Part shown: one piece after another, positions 36,107 to 44,255 of the stretch
Layout of the letters: every line of letters starts with the position of its first letter
How positions within the stretch are numbered: the stretch's first letter is position 1
From: Acidipila sp.
Lineage (GTDB): Bacteria > Acidobacteriota > Terriglobia > Acidiferrales > UBA7541
Assembly: GCA_010365215.1 (NCBI GenBank)
Contig: JAAFGT010000026.1
Coordinates: 1 to 45,631 of the forward strand
Length of the DNA stretch: 45,631 bases
Direction: 5' to 3'
Translations under genes and position numbers: made by a program
The notes under the pieces: model-generated
Databases searched by the model: none
What the model was told of the DNA's origin: nothing
What the model saw: only the letters and a program-made list of their open reading frames with translations

Positions 36107-36157
36107 GTGCTGGCGCGGACTCAATGCTGGCGCAGACTCGATGCTGCTGCGCGGCCT
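36107..36157. repeat. Three imperfect 17-nt tandem repeats
   Basis: GTGCTGGCGCGGACTCA (36107-36123), ATGCTGGCGCAGACTCG (36124-36140) and ATGCTGCTGCGCGGCCT (36141-36157). The first two differ at three positions; the third is decayed. They lie just outside the 3' end of the RsbW-like gene, in about 225 nt of DNA (35930-36155) with no other supported feature. Confidence 0.55.
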
Positions 36158-36584
36158 ACTGCAGACTCTTCTTCGCAGGTTTAAGGTACTTCACCAGCCG
36201 AAGCCGCGACTGGCCTCCCTCATTGTCGTAAAGCACGCGATCCACCAGCGCCAGCAGCAAAAGGCCGTGCGCCGGGGCCGCATCGTCGCCCGTACTGAAG
36301 AATGAATCCAGCCCGATGGCCGGCGCCTGGTCCGACGCGTGCGCCAGCAATATCTCCAGCCGGTCGGGATAATGTTCGATGGAGACATCGATGGGCGTCT
36401 CCGGCGTTTCCAGTTGGCTGATGGTTTCCTGGCAGGCCTGCTCCGCGGCGCTCATCAACTGCTTTTGCGTCGCTTCGTCCAATTCCGCGCGCTGCGCAAA
36501 ATGTTCTACCGCGCCGCTGACCGCGCTGATCATGCGCGGGTCGCCGGTGAGCCTCAGTTGAACGCGCGTAGGTTCAGTGGACAT
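36156..36584 (-). CDS. Degenerate RsbW/HATPase-like protein
   Basis: 142 residues. The overall pattern is that of anti-sigma-factor kinases of the GHKL family: VQLRLTGDPRMISAVSGAVE, a helix LMSAAEQACQETI in the N-box position, and GLLLLALVDRVLYDNEGG followed by SRLRLVKYL, which matches the usual GxGL-LVDxxxYxSxxGGTxVRLVK end. The N-box Asn is not seen (QETI), and the G1 loop Asp-x-Gly is unclear, so ATP binding may be lost. It would then act as a pure binding protein. It starts 4 nt downstream of the Cys-rich gene on the same strand, so the two are coupled. No sigma factor is adjacent. Confidence 0.68.
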   Translation of the reverse strand: MSTEPTRVQLRLTGDPRMISAVSGAVEHFAQRAELDEATQKQLMSAAEQACQETISQLETPETPIDVSIEHYPDRLEILLAHASDQAPAIGLDSFFSTGDDAAPAHGLLLLALVDRVLYDNEGGQSRLRLVKYLKPAKKSLQ

Positions 36585-36588
36585 TCTG

Positions 36589-36774
36589 TTAGTGCGAGCT
36601 GCGCCCCGGATTGGCCAGCCGCACGTCGCAGGCCTCGCGACAGTCGGGACAATAATACTGGCCGTCTTCGGCGAGTTGCACGTGATCCTGGCCCTTGCAC
36701 AACATGCAGAAGCGGTCGCAGGTGCAGAGCTGTTCCGTCCTGTCGCACTGCGCGCAGACTATGTCCCCACTCAT
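36589..36774 (-). CDS. Cys-rich small protein, probable zinc-binding
   Basis: 61 residues from the ATG at 36774; the frame also runs up to 36840, but the extra part has no merit. Nine cysteines are arranged as CAQC, CTC, CMLC and CPDC with a further Cys (positions 7, 10, 17, 19, 23, 26, 42, 45, 49), which suggests one or two zinc-ribbon/knuckle sites. I do not recognise a named family. It precedes the RsbW-like gene by 4 nt. A redox or zinc switch acting on that partner is a possibility, on the model of zinc-containing anti-sigma factors, but there is no direct evidence. Confidence 0.6.
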   Translation of the reverse strand: MSGDIVCAQCDRTEQLCTCDRFCMLCKGQDHVQLAEDGQYYCPDCREACDVRLANPGRSSH

Positions 36775-36899
36775 GGCCCAAACTATAAGCCACGCGCCGC
36801 GCCGCCCACAAGCGCGATGTTCTCCGGGGTGTAAATCCACGTTGATCAGTTGATCGCTCGGCGCAAACGGGCCTGTTTCGCACTCTACCCCGTGCCCTG

Positions 36900-37595
36900 T
36901 TATTCCTTAGGACCGTTCTTCGATGCGCGATATCCGGCCTGAATCGCTTCCTCTTCGGTCATGTATTTTCCCTCTTTTGTCTTTCCGTACCAGCGATCTC
37001 CCTGCCGGTGATAGACCTTGGTTGAAGTATTCACCCAAACCATTCCCGGACCAGCTTCGTCTGGTGACGCGGCCCTTGTCCCTGCTTTTTCCCTCGTTGA
37101 ATTCGCTGGCGCTGAGTTCGCCGGCGTTGCTTTCTCCGGCATCGACCTGGCTGGAACAGCCGGAGCTGCATGGCTCCCCGCTGTTGGATTGGCCTGACGA
37201 GCAGAGCCGGCGGCCGGCATAGTTCTCGCCGTTGCTCCGCCGCTCACCGAAACCAGCGGGACAATCTTTTTAATCGTGCGCGCCGAAACGCCTGCTTTTG
37301 AAAGTTCCTCGACGGAAGTGTAAGGCCGTCCAGCGATAATCTTCTTTGCCGTCGCCGGCCCCACGCCCGGCAATGCGTCCAATTCTTTCTCGCCGGCGGT
37401 GTTCAGGTCCACCTTAGCCTTCGTATCGGTCTTCGTATCGCTCTTCGCATCGGCACGTTTTGCCGCGGCGGCTTCCGCACGCTCGGCGCGCTTGGATTTT
37501 CTCGATCCCTGTTCAGCGGAAACGCTGACCGCGCTCCATACCGACAAAGCAGCGATGAGGCATAGCAGTACTTTCGAAATATGCGGCTTAGTCAT
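36900..37595 (-). CDS. Secreted helix-hairpin-helix protein (ComEA-like)
   Basis: 231 residues; GGAG lies five bases before the ATG. A signal peptide (KPHISKVLLCLIAALSVWSAVSVSA) is followed by a Lys/Arg/Ala-rich stretch, then a ComEA-type HhH unit: KVDLNTAGEKELDALPGVGPATAKKIIAGR and the second hairpin SVEELSKAGVSARTIKKI. Residues about 120-185 are a Pro/Ala/Ser linker. The C-terminus (KVYHRQGDRWYGKTKEGKYM, EEEAIQAGYRAS) is a small domain also found in secreted nuclease-like proteins. ComEA proteins bind DNA during natural transformation. The other com genes are not in the window, so a DNA-uptake role is suggested and not shown. Confidence 0.85.
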   Translation of the reverse strand: MTKPHISKVLLCLIAALSVWSAVSVSAEQGSRKSKRAERAEAAAAKRADAKSDTKTDTKAKVDLNTAGEKELDALPGVGPATAKKIIAGRPYTSVEELSKAGVSARTIKKIVPLVSVSGGATARTMPAAGSARQANPTAGSHAAPAVPARSMPEKATPANSAPANSTREKAGTRAASPDEAGPGMVWVNTSTKVYHRQGDRWYGKTKEGKYMTEEEAIQAGYRASKNGPKE

Positions 37596-37658
37596 CTGAT
37601 CTCCTTTCCCCAAGTTTTGATAACGCGATTTTTTTGACTGGCTTGATGAGTCCAACAT

Positions 37659-37877
37659 CTATTCATTAGTTTTGCCAAACACGCCCCCGAGCCCGGCCGT
37701 CGCGGCTTTCAGTTCATCTTGCACCGATCCGCCCGCAAGATAGCGATCCAGACCGCTCGCCAGGGGTGCCGGCAGCCTTTCTTTCAAATGGCTCACCATT
37801 ACGTTCACCGCTTCTTGAGCCTGCTCCGGCGACATGCCCGTCTTCGCACTCAACTTCTGCACCAGTTCCTGCATCAT
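37659..37877 (-). CDS. Small helical protein, DUF2267/YidB-like
   Basis: 72 residues from the ATG at 37877 (GGAGG four bases upstream); a second ATG is three bases on, and the frame is open further upstream without merit. The sequence is one or two amphipathic helices (KTGMSPEQAQEAVNVMVSHLKERLP, LASGLDRYLAGG). This pattern of SPEQAxxAV...LKERLP...L is seen in DUF2267/YidB-like small proteins. Function unknown. It lies 63 nt upstream of the HhH gene on the same strand and is probably transcribed with it. Confidence 0.6.
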   Translation of the reverse strand: MMQELVQKLSAKTGMSPEQAQEAVNVMVSHLKERLPAPLASGLDRYLAGGSVQDELKAATAGLGGVFGKTNE

Positions 37878-37949
37878 CCCCGCCTCCTCTTTCTTGTTTC
37901 TTGAGTTGAATCCTGGAAAGGTTACCGCGCGCCAAAACAAATTCACCAA

Positions 37950-38170
37950 TCATCGGAGGGGGCCGTTGTAAGAACTTCTAGCCTTACCGATGGCAGGCAC
38001 GGCAGATCAACCATTCATCGTTACCACCACGGTGAAGATGCTATGGGCGCGAGGCGCGACGGTCTGTCCACTAACGAACACCGCTCTTTCATCCCGCTTG
38101 CCGCTTCCTTGACGCTCTCCGATGCGCGTGCTAATTTGAATGTTCCGCTGAACGGCACGGAACGGATCGA
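37950..38170. other. Intergenic region upstream of gcvT
   Basis: About 220 nt (the small gene is divergent). I looked for a glycine riboswitch, which often precedes gcvT, and do not see its conserved core. The GTG start of gcvT lacks a strong ribosome site. Nothing else is supported. Confidence 0.4.
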
Positions 38171-39325
38171 GTGACTTCTCCTGCAACCTTAGAGCTTCGA
38201 AAAACCGCACTCAACGCCGCCCATCGACAGATGGGAGCCAAGATGGTCAATTTTGGCGGCTGGGATATGCCCGTCGAATATCCCGCTACCGGCGGCTTGA
38301 TCGCCGAGCACATGGCCGTGCGCACCGCAGTTGGCGTCTTCGACGTCAGCCACATGGGCGACATCGTCATTGAATCCACCGGCACGAATAAAGAATCCGC
38401 CGCGGCCCTCGCCGCCGTGCAGCACATCAGCATGAATGACGCCTCCAAACTGGCCATCGGCCAGGCGCACTATTCCGCCCTGCTCAATCCCCACGGCACT
38501 TTTGTGGACGACGTCGTCGTTCACCGCACCGGCCACGAAGGCTATCTCCTGGTCATCAATGCCGGCACCCGGGAAAAAGATTTTCACTGGGTGCGCGACA
38601 ACGTACGCGGCTTCGCCTGCACCGCCCGCGATGTTGGCGACCACTACACTCAGCTCGCCATTCAGGGCCCGCGTGCCGCAGATCTTTTGAGCACGCTCAC
38701 CGCCGCCGATCTGCCCGCCGTCAAAAATTATTGGTTCACCCGGGGCGAAGTCTGCGGCCTCCCCAACGTGCTCATCGCGCGAACCGGCTACACGGCTGAG
38801 GACGGCTTCGAGATTTATGTCCCCTCCGACGCCGCCACCAGCGCCATGGTTTGGAACCGCGTGCTCGACGCCGGCAAAGAGTTCGGGATCCTCCCCTGCG
38901 GCCTCGGCGCGCGCAATACTCTGCGTCTCGAAGGCCGCATGGCGCTCTATGGCCACGAAATCTCCGACACCATCAACGTCTGGGAGGCGGGCCTAGACCG
39001 CTTCTGCAAAATGGATAAGGGCGACTTCATCGGCCGCGCGGCTCTAGAAAAGGCGCGCGCCGAGGGACTGCGCCGCACGCTCGTGGGCCTGGAAATGGTA
39101 GATCGTGGAATCGCCCGCGACGATTACAAAGTGTTCGACCAGGACGGCCGCGAAGTCGGCTACGTCACCTCGGGCTCGCCCGCGCCTTTTCTAAAAAAGA
39201 ACATCGCCCTGGCCTACGTGCCGCCTGCGCTGGCCGAAGTCGGAACCGCGCTGCTGGTTGAGGTCCGCACTCAAAAGCTAAAAGCAAAAGTAGTCCCGAC
39301 GCCTTTTTACAAGCGTCCCCGGTAG
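38171..39325 (+). CDS. gcvT: Glycine cleavage system T protein (aminomethyltransferase)
   Basis: 384 residues from a GTG at 38171. The start is supported by the conserved N-terminus LRKTALNAAHRQMGAKMVNFGGWDMPVEY. GcvT takes the aminomethyl group from lipoylated GcvH, releases ammonia and gives methylene-tetrahydrofolate. Other conserved parts are FDVSHMGDI, the folate-site ARTGYTAEDGFEIYV, CGLGARNTLRLEGRMALYGHEI, and GYVTSGSPAPFLKKNIALAYV. It is the first gene of the four-gene gcv operon. A short hairpin and a good ribosome site separate it from gcvH. Confidence 0.97.
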   Translation: MTSPATLELRKTALNAAHRQMGAKMVNFGGWDMPVEYPATGGLIAEHMAVRTAVGVFDVSHMGDIVIESTGTNKESAAALAAVQHISMNDASKLAIGQAHYSALLNPHGTFVDDVVVHRTGHEGYLLVINAGTREKDFHWVRDNVRGFACTARDVGDHYTQLAIQGPRAADLLSTLTAADLPAVKNYWFTRGEVCGLPNVLIARTGYTAEDGFEIYVPSDAATSAMVWNRVLDAGKEFGILPCGLGARNTLRLEGRMALYGHEISDTINVWEAGLDRFCKMDKGDFIGRAALEKARAEGLRRTLVGLEMVDRGIARDDYKVFDQDGREVGYVTSGSPAPFLKKNIALAYVPPALAEVGTALLVEVRTQKLKAKVVPTPFYKRPR

Positions 39326-39333
39326 CTCGCCAC

Positions 39334-39355
39334 GGCCAGTTAGAAAAAATTGGCC
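39334..39355 (+). repeat. Hairpin between gcvT and gcvH
   Basis: GGCCAGTT (39334-39341) pairs with AATTGGCC (39348-39355), with one G-U pair and a 6-nt A-rich loop. It sits 8 nt after the gcvT stop. It may attenuate or protect the transcript between the two genes. No T-run follows, so full termination is unlikely. Confidence 0.5.
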
Positions 39356-39391
39356 CGCGCGCAAAAAAGGCGCTAACAACAAGGAGCCCGT

Positions 39392-39793
39392 ATGTCGTAT
39401 CCGGCGGATTTTCGTTACTCAAAAGACCACGAGTGGATCAAAGTTGAAGGCGGCACGGCGAAGATCGGCATTACCGACTACGCACAAAAATCCCTCGGCG
39501 ACGTAGTCTTCGTCGAGCTTCCCAAGCCCGGTGCGAAATTCACCGCCGGCAGCGCCTTCGGCACAGTCGAATCCGTCAAGGCGGTCAGCGAAGTGTATAG
39601 CCCGGTGACTTGCGAAGTTCTCGAAGTCAACGAATCGCTGGCCAGCGCACCGGAAACAATCAACACCGATCCACACGGCGCCGCCTGGCTCATCAAGGTG
39701 CGCCTGCAGACTCCCGCCGAAGTTCAATCCATGATGGATGCCGCCGCCTACGAAGCCTACATCGCCGAGAAGGACAAGGAAGCGCACGCCTGA
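39392..39793 (+). CDS. gcvH: Glycine cleavage system H protein
   Basis: 133 residues; AAGGAG precedes the ATG. GcvH is the lipoyl carrier that shuttles the aminomethyl group between GcvP, GcvT and Lpd. The lipoylated lysine is K63 in ESVKAVSEVYSPV, and SKDHEWIKVEGGTAKIGITDYA and VFVELPKPGAKF are typical. The C-terminus is slightly longer than in many GcvH proteins (EAYIAEKDKEAHA). Its stop overlaps the gcvPA start by one base (TGATG), which gives translational coupling. Confidence 0.97.
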   Translation: MSYPADFRYSKDHEWIKVEGGTAKIGITDYAQKSLGDVVFVELPKPGAKFTAGSAFGTVESVKAVSEVYSPVTCEVLEVNESLASAPETINTDPHGAAWLIKVRLQTPAEVQSMMDAAAYEAYIAEKDKEAHA

Positions 39794-41139
39794 TGCGTTA
39801 TCTTCCGAAAAGTGATTCCGAGCGTCGCGAAATGCTGGCGTCTATCGGCCTCGAGAAAATGGAAGATCTTTTTATTTCCATTCCCGCCGAGTATCGCCTC
39901 ACCCGGCCGCTCAGTGTTCCCGGCCCGCTCTCGGAAAAAGAGATCATCGATTATTTCCGGGCGCGCGGCAGCGAAAATGCCTTCGGCTACAGCTCGTTTC
40001 TCGGCGCTGGCGTCTACAACCACCTGCGATCCGTAGTCACCGATGCCTTGATTCAGCGCGGAGAATTTCTTACCAGCTACACGCCCTATCAAGGCGAAAT
40101 CAGCCAGGGCACGCTGCAAGCTATCTTTGAATTTCAGACCCTGATGTGCCAGCTCACCGGGCAGGAGGTGGCCAATGCCGGAATGTACGATGGTTCCACG
40201 GCCACCGCCGAAGCCGCGCTCATGGCCGAGCGCGTCACCGGCCGCAGCGGCATCGTCGTGGCGCGGTCACTGCACCCCGAATATCGCCAGGTGCTGGACA
40301 CCTACGGCCGCCACGCCGCCTTGCAGTTTTCTGAAGTGGGTTTTACGGCCACCGGGCAGATCGACCTTAGCGCCATTCGCGCCGCTGTCGGCCCCGCAAC
40401 TGCCGCGGTCGTCGTGCAGTCCCCCAATTTCCTCGGCGTGCTCGAGCAAGTGCCGGCCATCGCCGAGATCGCTCACGCCGCTGGCGCGCTGCTCATCGTG
40501 GCCATCGCCGAAGGCGTTTCCCTCGGCGCAGTAAAGCCGCCCGCCGACGCGGACATCGTCGCGCTTGAAGCGCAGAGCTTCGGACTCGCCCCCAGCTTCG
40601 GCGGTCCTTTCGCTGGCGTGATCGCCACGCGCGATAAATTCGTTCGCCAGATGCCTGGCCGCCTCGCCGGTCAGACCGTTGACTCCACTGGCCGCCGCGG
40701 ATTCGTCCTCACCCTGGCGACCCGCGAGCAGCACATCCGCCGTGAGAAGGCCACCTCGAATATCTGCACCAACCAGGCGCTTTGCGCGCTGGCCGCCACG
40801 ATCCATCTATCGCTTCTCGGCCCGCAGGGTTTGCGCGAAATGGCCGATCAGAATATCGCCAAAGCGCGCTACGCCGCCACGGAACTCGCCAAACTTCCCG
40901 GCGTGTCCGCGCCGTTCAGCGGCCCGGTCTTCAACGAATTTGTGCTGGAATTTCCGCGCTCCGTGAAAATCCTGAATAAGGACCTGCTGCGCGAGAAAAT
41001 CATCGGGCCACTGCCGCTGGGGAATTTTTTTCCTGACCTGACCAAGCGCGGTCTGTACTGCGTCACCGAATTGCATTCGCGCGCGGAGATCGACCGCCTG
41101 GTGGCGGGCACAAAACGCGCGCTGGAGCTGCCGATTTAA
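39793..41139 (+). CDS. gcvPA: Glycine dehydrogenase (decarboxylating) subunit 1
   Basis: 448 residues, starting inside the gcvH stop (TGATG). GcvPA/GcvPB form the split P protein that decarboxylates glycine with PLP and passes the aminomethyl group to GcvH. The N-terminal MRYLPKSDSERREMLASIG is typical, as are SSFLGAGVYNH, SYTPYQGEISQGTLQAIFEFQ, AGMYDGSTATAEAALMA, the glycine-rich GLAPSFGGPFAGVIATR and ATSNICTNQALCAL near the C-terminus. The PLP lysine is in the PB partner. It is two-subunit, as in many thermophiles and acidobacteria. Confidence 0.97.
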   Translation: MRYLPKSDSERREMLASIGLEKMEDLFISIPAEYRLTRPLSVPGPLSEKEIIDYFRARGSENAFGYSSFLGAGVYNHLRSVVTDALIQRGEFLTSYTPYQGEISQGTLQAIFEFQTLMCQLTGQEVANAGMYDGSTATAEAALMAERVTGRSGIVVARSLHPEYRQVLDTYGRHAALQFSEVGFTATGQIDLSAIRAAVGPATAAVVVQSPNFLGVLEQVPAIAEIAHAAGALLIVAIAEGVSLGAVKPPADADIVALEAQSFGLAPSFGGPFAGVIATRDKFVRQMPGRLAGQTVDSTGRRGFVLTLATREQHIRREKATSNICTNQALCALAATIHLSLLGPQGLREMADQNIAKARYAATELAKLPGVSAPFSGPVFNEFVLEFPRSVKILNKDLLREKIIGPLPLGNFFPDLTKRGLYCVTELHSRAEIDRLVAGTKRALELPI

Positions 41140-41181
41140 TGTGGCGCCTCACGACGCGCGCCACTCGAATTCATTGAGAAC

Positions 41182-42669
41182 ATGACTGAAAAACTAAAAC
41201 GAACCGCACGCCACATCAGCCTCGGCGAAAGCCTCATCTTCGAGCGCTCCGTCCCGGGCAAGCGCGGCTTTGAGCTGCCGCCGCTCGACGTCCCCGCTGT
41301 CGATTCCGCCGCCGTCGTCGGCGCTGAATTTGCGCGCTCCCGCGTCGAAGGCTTTCCCGAAGTCAGCGAGATCGAAGTGATCCGCCACTTCACCCGGCTC
41401 TCCACGTGGAACTACGCCATCGACTACGGCATGTACCCCCTCGGCTCCTGCACCATGAAGTACAATCCGCGCGTCAACGAATTTGTCGCGCGATTGGATG
41501 GCATCGCCTCCGAGCATCCCTATCAACCCGTCGAGCTCGCCCAGGGCTGTCTGAAAATTCTCTGGGCGCTGCAGCAGATTCTCCTGGAAGTTACCGGCAT
41601 GGACGCGGTGACCCTGCATCCCTGCGCCGGCGCGCAAGGGGAATACGCCGGCATCCTGATGATTCGCGCGCTGCTTACCAGCCGCGGCAATCCGCGCAAA
41701 AAAGTTTTGGTGCCGGACTCCGCGCATGGTACCAATCCCGCCACCGCGGTCACCGCCGAATACGCCGTCGAAAATATTCCCTCTGACGCCAACGGCCGCA
41801 TCGATCTCGCGCGCCTCAGCTCCGTGGTCAACGAAGACGTCGCCGCGCTGATGGTCACCAATCCTAACACCGTGGGCATCTTCGAAAAAGATATCGCCGC
41901 CGTCGCCGAGCTGCTGCACTCCCGCGGCGCGCTGCTCTATATGGATGGCGCCAACATGAACGCTCTTGCCGGGGTCGCGCGTCCCGGCGACTTTGGTGTC
42001 GACGTGATGCACATGAATCTGCACAAAACATTTTCCACGCCGCACGGTGGCGGCGGCCCCGGCGCCGGCCCCGTAGCCGTCAAAAAATCCCTCGAGCCTT
42101 TCTTGCCATCGCCCGTGCTCGTCCAGCGCGCCGATGGCAAACTTAATTTCGACAACAATCGCCCGCAATCCATCGGACGCCTGCGCGCCTTCTACGGCAA
42201 CTTCGGCGTCCTGGTGCGCGCTCTGGCTTACGCGCTCGCGTACGGTCCCGGCATGCGCGCCGCCACAGAAGACGCCGTGCTCAACGCCAACTACATCCGC
42301 AAAAATCTCGAGGACACATTCGAGCTTCCCTACCGCCAGCCCTGCATGCACGAAGTGGTTTTCAGCGATGCACGCCAGCGAAAAAACGGCGTTACCACCA
42401 TGGATATCGCCAAGCGCCTCATCGACTATGGCTTCCACCCTTACACCACCGCCTTCCCGCTGATCGTTCCCGGCGCCATGATGATCGAGCCCACCGAATC
42501 CGAATCCCGCGCCGAGTGCGACGAATTTATCCAAGCCATGCGCAGCATCGCCGAGGAGTCCGCCACCACCCCCGAGCGCGTAAAAACCGCTCCCCACTCC
42601 ACTCGCATCGGCCGCCTCGACGAAACCACCGCCGCCCGCAAGCCCATCCTCCGCTGGAAACCGCAGTAG
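41182..42669 (+). CDS. gcvPB: Glycine dehydrogenase (decarboxylating) subunit 2
   Basis: 495 residues. The PLP lysine is K282 in MNLHKTFSTPHGGGGPGAGP. Other conserved blocks are YPLGSCTMKYNPRVNE, EHPYQPVELAQGCL, HPCAGAQGEYAGILMIR, DSAHGTNPATA, MVTNPNTVGIFE and YMDGANMNALAG. It forms the P protein with GcvPA and ends the gcv operon; the gap after gcvPA is 42 nt. A 467-codon frame on the opposite strand is a GC-bias artefact. The lipoamide dehydrogenase needed to reoxidise GcvH is not in the window. It converges with the beta-propeller gene. Confidence 0.97.
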   Translation: MTEKLKRTARHISLGESLIFERSVPGKRGFELPPLDVPAVDSAAVVGAEFARSRVEGFPEVSEIEVIRHFTRLSTWNYAIDYGMYPLGSCTMKYNPRVNEFVARLDGIASEHPYQPVELAQGCLKILWALQQILLEVTGMDAVTLHPCAGAQGEYAGILMIRALLTSRGNPRKKVLVPDSAHGTNPATAVTAEYAVENIPSDANGRIDLARLSSVVNEDVAALMVTNPNTVGIFEKDIAAVAELLHSRGALLYMDGANMNALAGVARPGDFGVDVMHMNLHKTFSTPHGGGGPGAGPVAVKKSLEPFLPSPVLVQRADGKLNFDNNRPQSIGRLRAFYGNFGVLVRALAYALAYGPGMRAATEDAVLNANYIRKNLEDTFELPYRQPCMHEVVFSDARQRKNGVTTMDIAKRLIDYGFHPYTTAFPLIVPGAMMIEPTESESRAECDEFIQAMRSIAEESATTPERVKTAPHSTRIGRLDETTAARKPILRWKPQ

Positions 42670-42710
42670 CGCAGTACTGCTTATTCGCCCCGGCCTGTAG
42701 CTCCATCATA

Positions 42711-42761
42711 AAAACTAAAAAAAACGGCGCCTCAATCGTCCCTGGGGAGGTCGAGGCGCCG
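42711..42761 (-). terminator. Intrinsic terminator for the beta-propeller gene
   Basis: A 9-bp perfect stem, CGGCGCCTC (42725-42733) with GAGGCGCCG (42753-42761), and a 19-nt loop. Read on the minus strand, the stem is followed by a run of T residues (TTTTTTTTAGTTTT, opposite 42711-42724). This is a textbook factor-independent terminator. It starts 34 nt after the end of the minus-strand gene. For the plus-strand gcv operon it would form the same stem but without a T-run. Confidence 0.9.
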
Positions 42762-42794
42762 GAATTGAACTCCGCCTCAGAATCCGCGGTGCGT

Positions 42795-44027
42795 TTACTT
42801 CATTACTTCGAAGACCATGATTTTTGCGTCTTCAATCGAGACTTCCTTTGCCTGGGGTACCGGGGGCGTAATAATAAGGTGCTTGGGGACTGCCGCATAA
42901 AAGCGATGCAGTTCCGGCACCAGCAGCGCGGTCTTGGCAATCGCGCCGGTGGCTGCCCTTCCGAGGCTCTGGTAGTGGTCGGCGTCGATCTGCTTAAACA
43001 CTTCAACGTACCCGCCGCTTCCATTGTAATAAACGCGCTTGGTGGGTATATCGAAGAACAGTTCGTCGACGCCCGCTTCCGTGTCGATCGTGTTGAGGAC
43101 GTTTCCCGAGTCTGCATCCATGATCACCAGCTTCCCCGGCCGATAAGTGTGCGAGCGTTTAACGCGGCTGCCGATCAGCAGTCTGCGATGCGCGCTATCG
43201 ACGGCAACGGCATGGGGCTCGGGTCCGCCAACGATAGGCCACGTGTTAATCACCGCGCGTTTTTGCAGATCGATCACCACCGTCTGGCTGCTGTCGCCCA
43301 TCACCACGTAAAGTCTGTTGGTTTTCGGATCGAGCGCAAGGCCAGCGGGATTTTTGGCTGGTAGCTCGATGGTGCCCACATACGTGCCTGCCTTCAGGTC
43401 TACGATCTCGATGGAGCCGTGGGGGCCGGCGTTGGGCTTGGAATCGGAGCGGCTGCCAAGATAAAACAAGTGTGTCGCTGGATCATATGCGCCGTTGTCG
43501 GGGATTCTTCGAGAGTCGTCGGCGAGCTCATGCGTGGCGAGAGGGATATTTTTCTTTAGTTCGTAGCTGGTGGCGTCGAACGATTTTACCGTGGCATCTC
43601 CGTCATCGACCCAGATCTCATTGGTCTCCGGAAAATATAAAATCTTGCGCGGATCCCCGCCAAAGCCGACGATGGAGTGAAGCACGTTGCCGGTCTTCAG
43701 GTCGATGACTTCGATCGATCGCTGGAGCTCGCCGGGCACGAAGAGGCGCTGGCCCTTCACGTCAGCGGCCATGTGATCAAAATAGCCTTCGACATTCGGC
43801 AAGGGAATGCTTTGTATCAACCGCAACGGGCAACGCGATGCTTTGTCGCAGCTCTCGTCGATGATCCCACTTTGCCTGGGTGCTTCAGCCTTGGCGGCCT
43901 CTTGCTTGCCCATCTGCTGGTTGCCCGGTTCCTTCTTACCCTCTTCCTGCGCGTTCACGCTCTGCGCCGCCGCGCCCATGCTCAATCCCATCCACAACGC
44001 GCACACCACTCCCGCGTACGTTTTCAT
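42795..44027 (-). CDS. Secreted YncE-like beta-propeller protein
   Basis: 410 residues from the ATG at 44027 (AGGAG six bases upstream; a TTG two codons earlier is in frame). A signal peptide (KTYAGVVCALWMGLSMGAAAQS) leads into a charged Gln/Lys/Glu linker. From about 70 on there are repeated propeller blades of the YVTN/YncE kind: GQRLFVPGELQRSIEVIDL, HGSIEIVDLKAGTYVG, NRLYVVMGDSSQTVVIDL, PGKLVIMDADSGNVLNTID. Such proteins are periplasmic or cell-surface and often of unknown ligand. The pattern DHMAADVKGQRLF is common in acidobacterial and planctomycete members. It has its own terminator, described separately. Confidence 0.88.
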   Translation of the reverse strand: MKTYAGVVCALWMGLSMGAAAQSVNAQEEGKKEPGNQQMGKQEAAKAEAPRQSGIIDESCDKASRCPLRLIQSIPLPNVEGYFDHMAADVKGQRLFVPGELQRSIEVIDLKTGNVLHSIVGFGGDPRKILYFPETNEIWVDDGDATVKSFDATSYELKKNIPLATHELADDSRRIPDNGAYDPATHLFYLGSRSDSKPNAGPHGSIEIVDLKAGTYVGTIELPAKNPAGLALDPKTNRLYVVMGDSSQTVVIDLQKRAVINTWPIVGGPEPHAVAVDSAHRRLLIGSRVKRSHTYRPGKLVIMDADSGNVLNTIDTEAGVDELFFDIPTKRVYYNGSGGYVEVFKQIDADHYQSLGRAATGAIAKTALLVPELHRFYAAVPKHLIITPPVPQAKEVSIEDAKIMVFEVMK

Positions 44028-44033
44028 CCTCAA

Positions 44034-44255
44034 CTCCTAAATGAAAGAATTTTTATTTTCGCCACCGCTTGCGATAAAACCCTAGCAACATCACGCAGCG
44101 ATGTCAAAGCAGAACAACCTGGCCGGGCGCAGCTTGCGCGCGATAACAAGATCCGTTTCTCGTACTGGAGCGCACTGCGTCGGTGATTCCACGTTTCCCG
44201 CGTGCGCGTTTATTCAGGCATGTGAATTATTACTTCCGAGTGCGCGTCTGGAAAA
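44034..44255. other. Intergenic region between two minus-strand genes
   Basis: About 220 nt upstream of the beta-propeller gene and downstream of the ADOP permease. It should contain the promoter of the propeller gene. I see no convincing element. Confidence 0.4.

Noticed and set aside
37950-38170. Glycine riboswitch upstream of gcvT
   Set aside because: The conserved glycine-aptamer core (GGAGAG with the paired CCGAAGG-type segment) is not present in the 220 nt before gcvT.
41194-42597. 467-codon open frame opposite gcvPB
   Set aside because: It is a reverse-strand shadow of a clear gcvPB gene, with Gly/His/Ala-rich low-complexity protein and no ribosome site.
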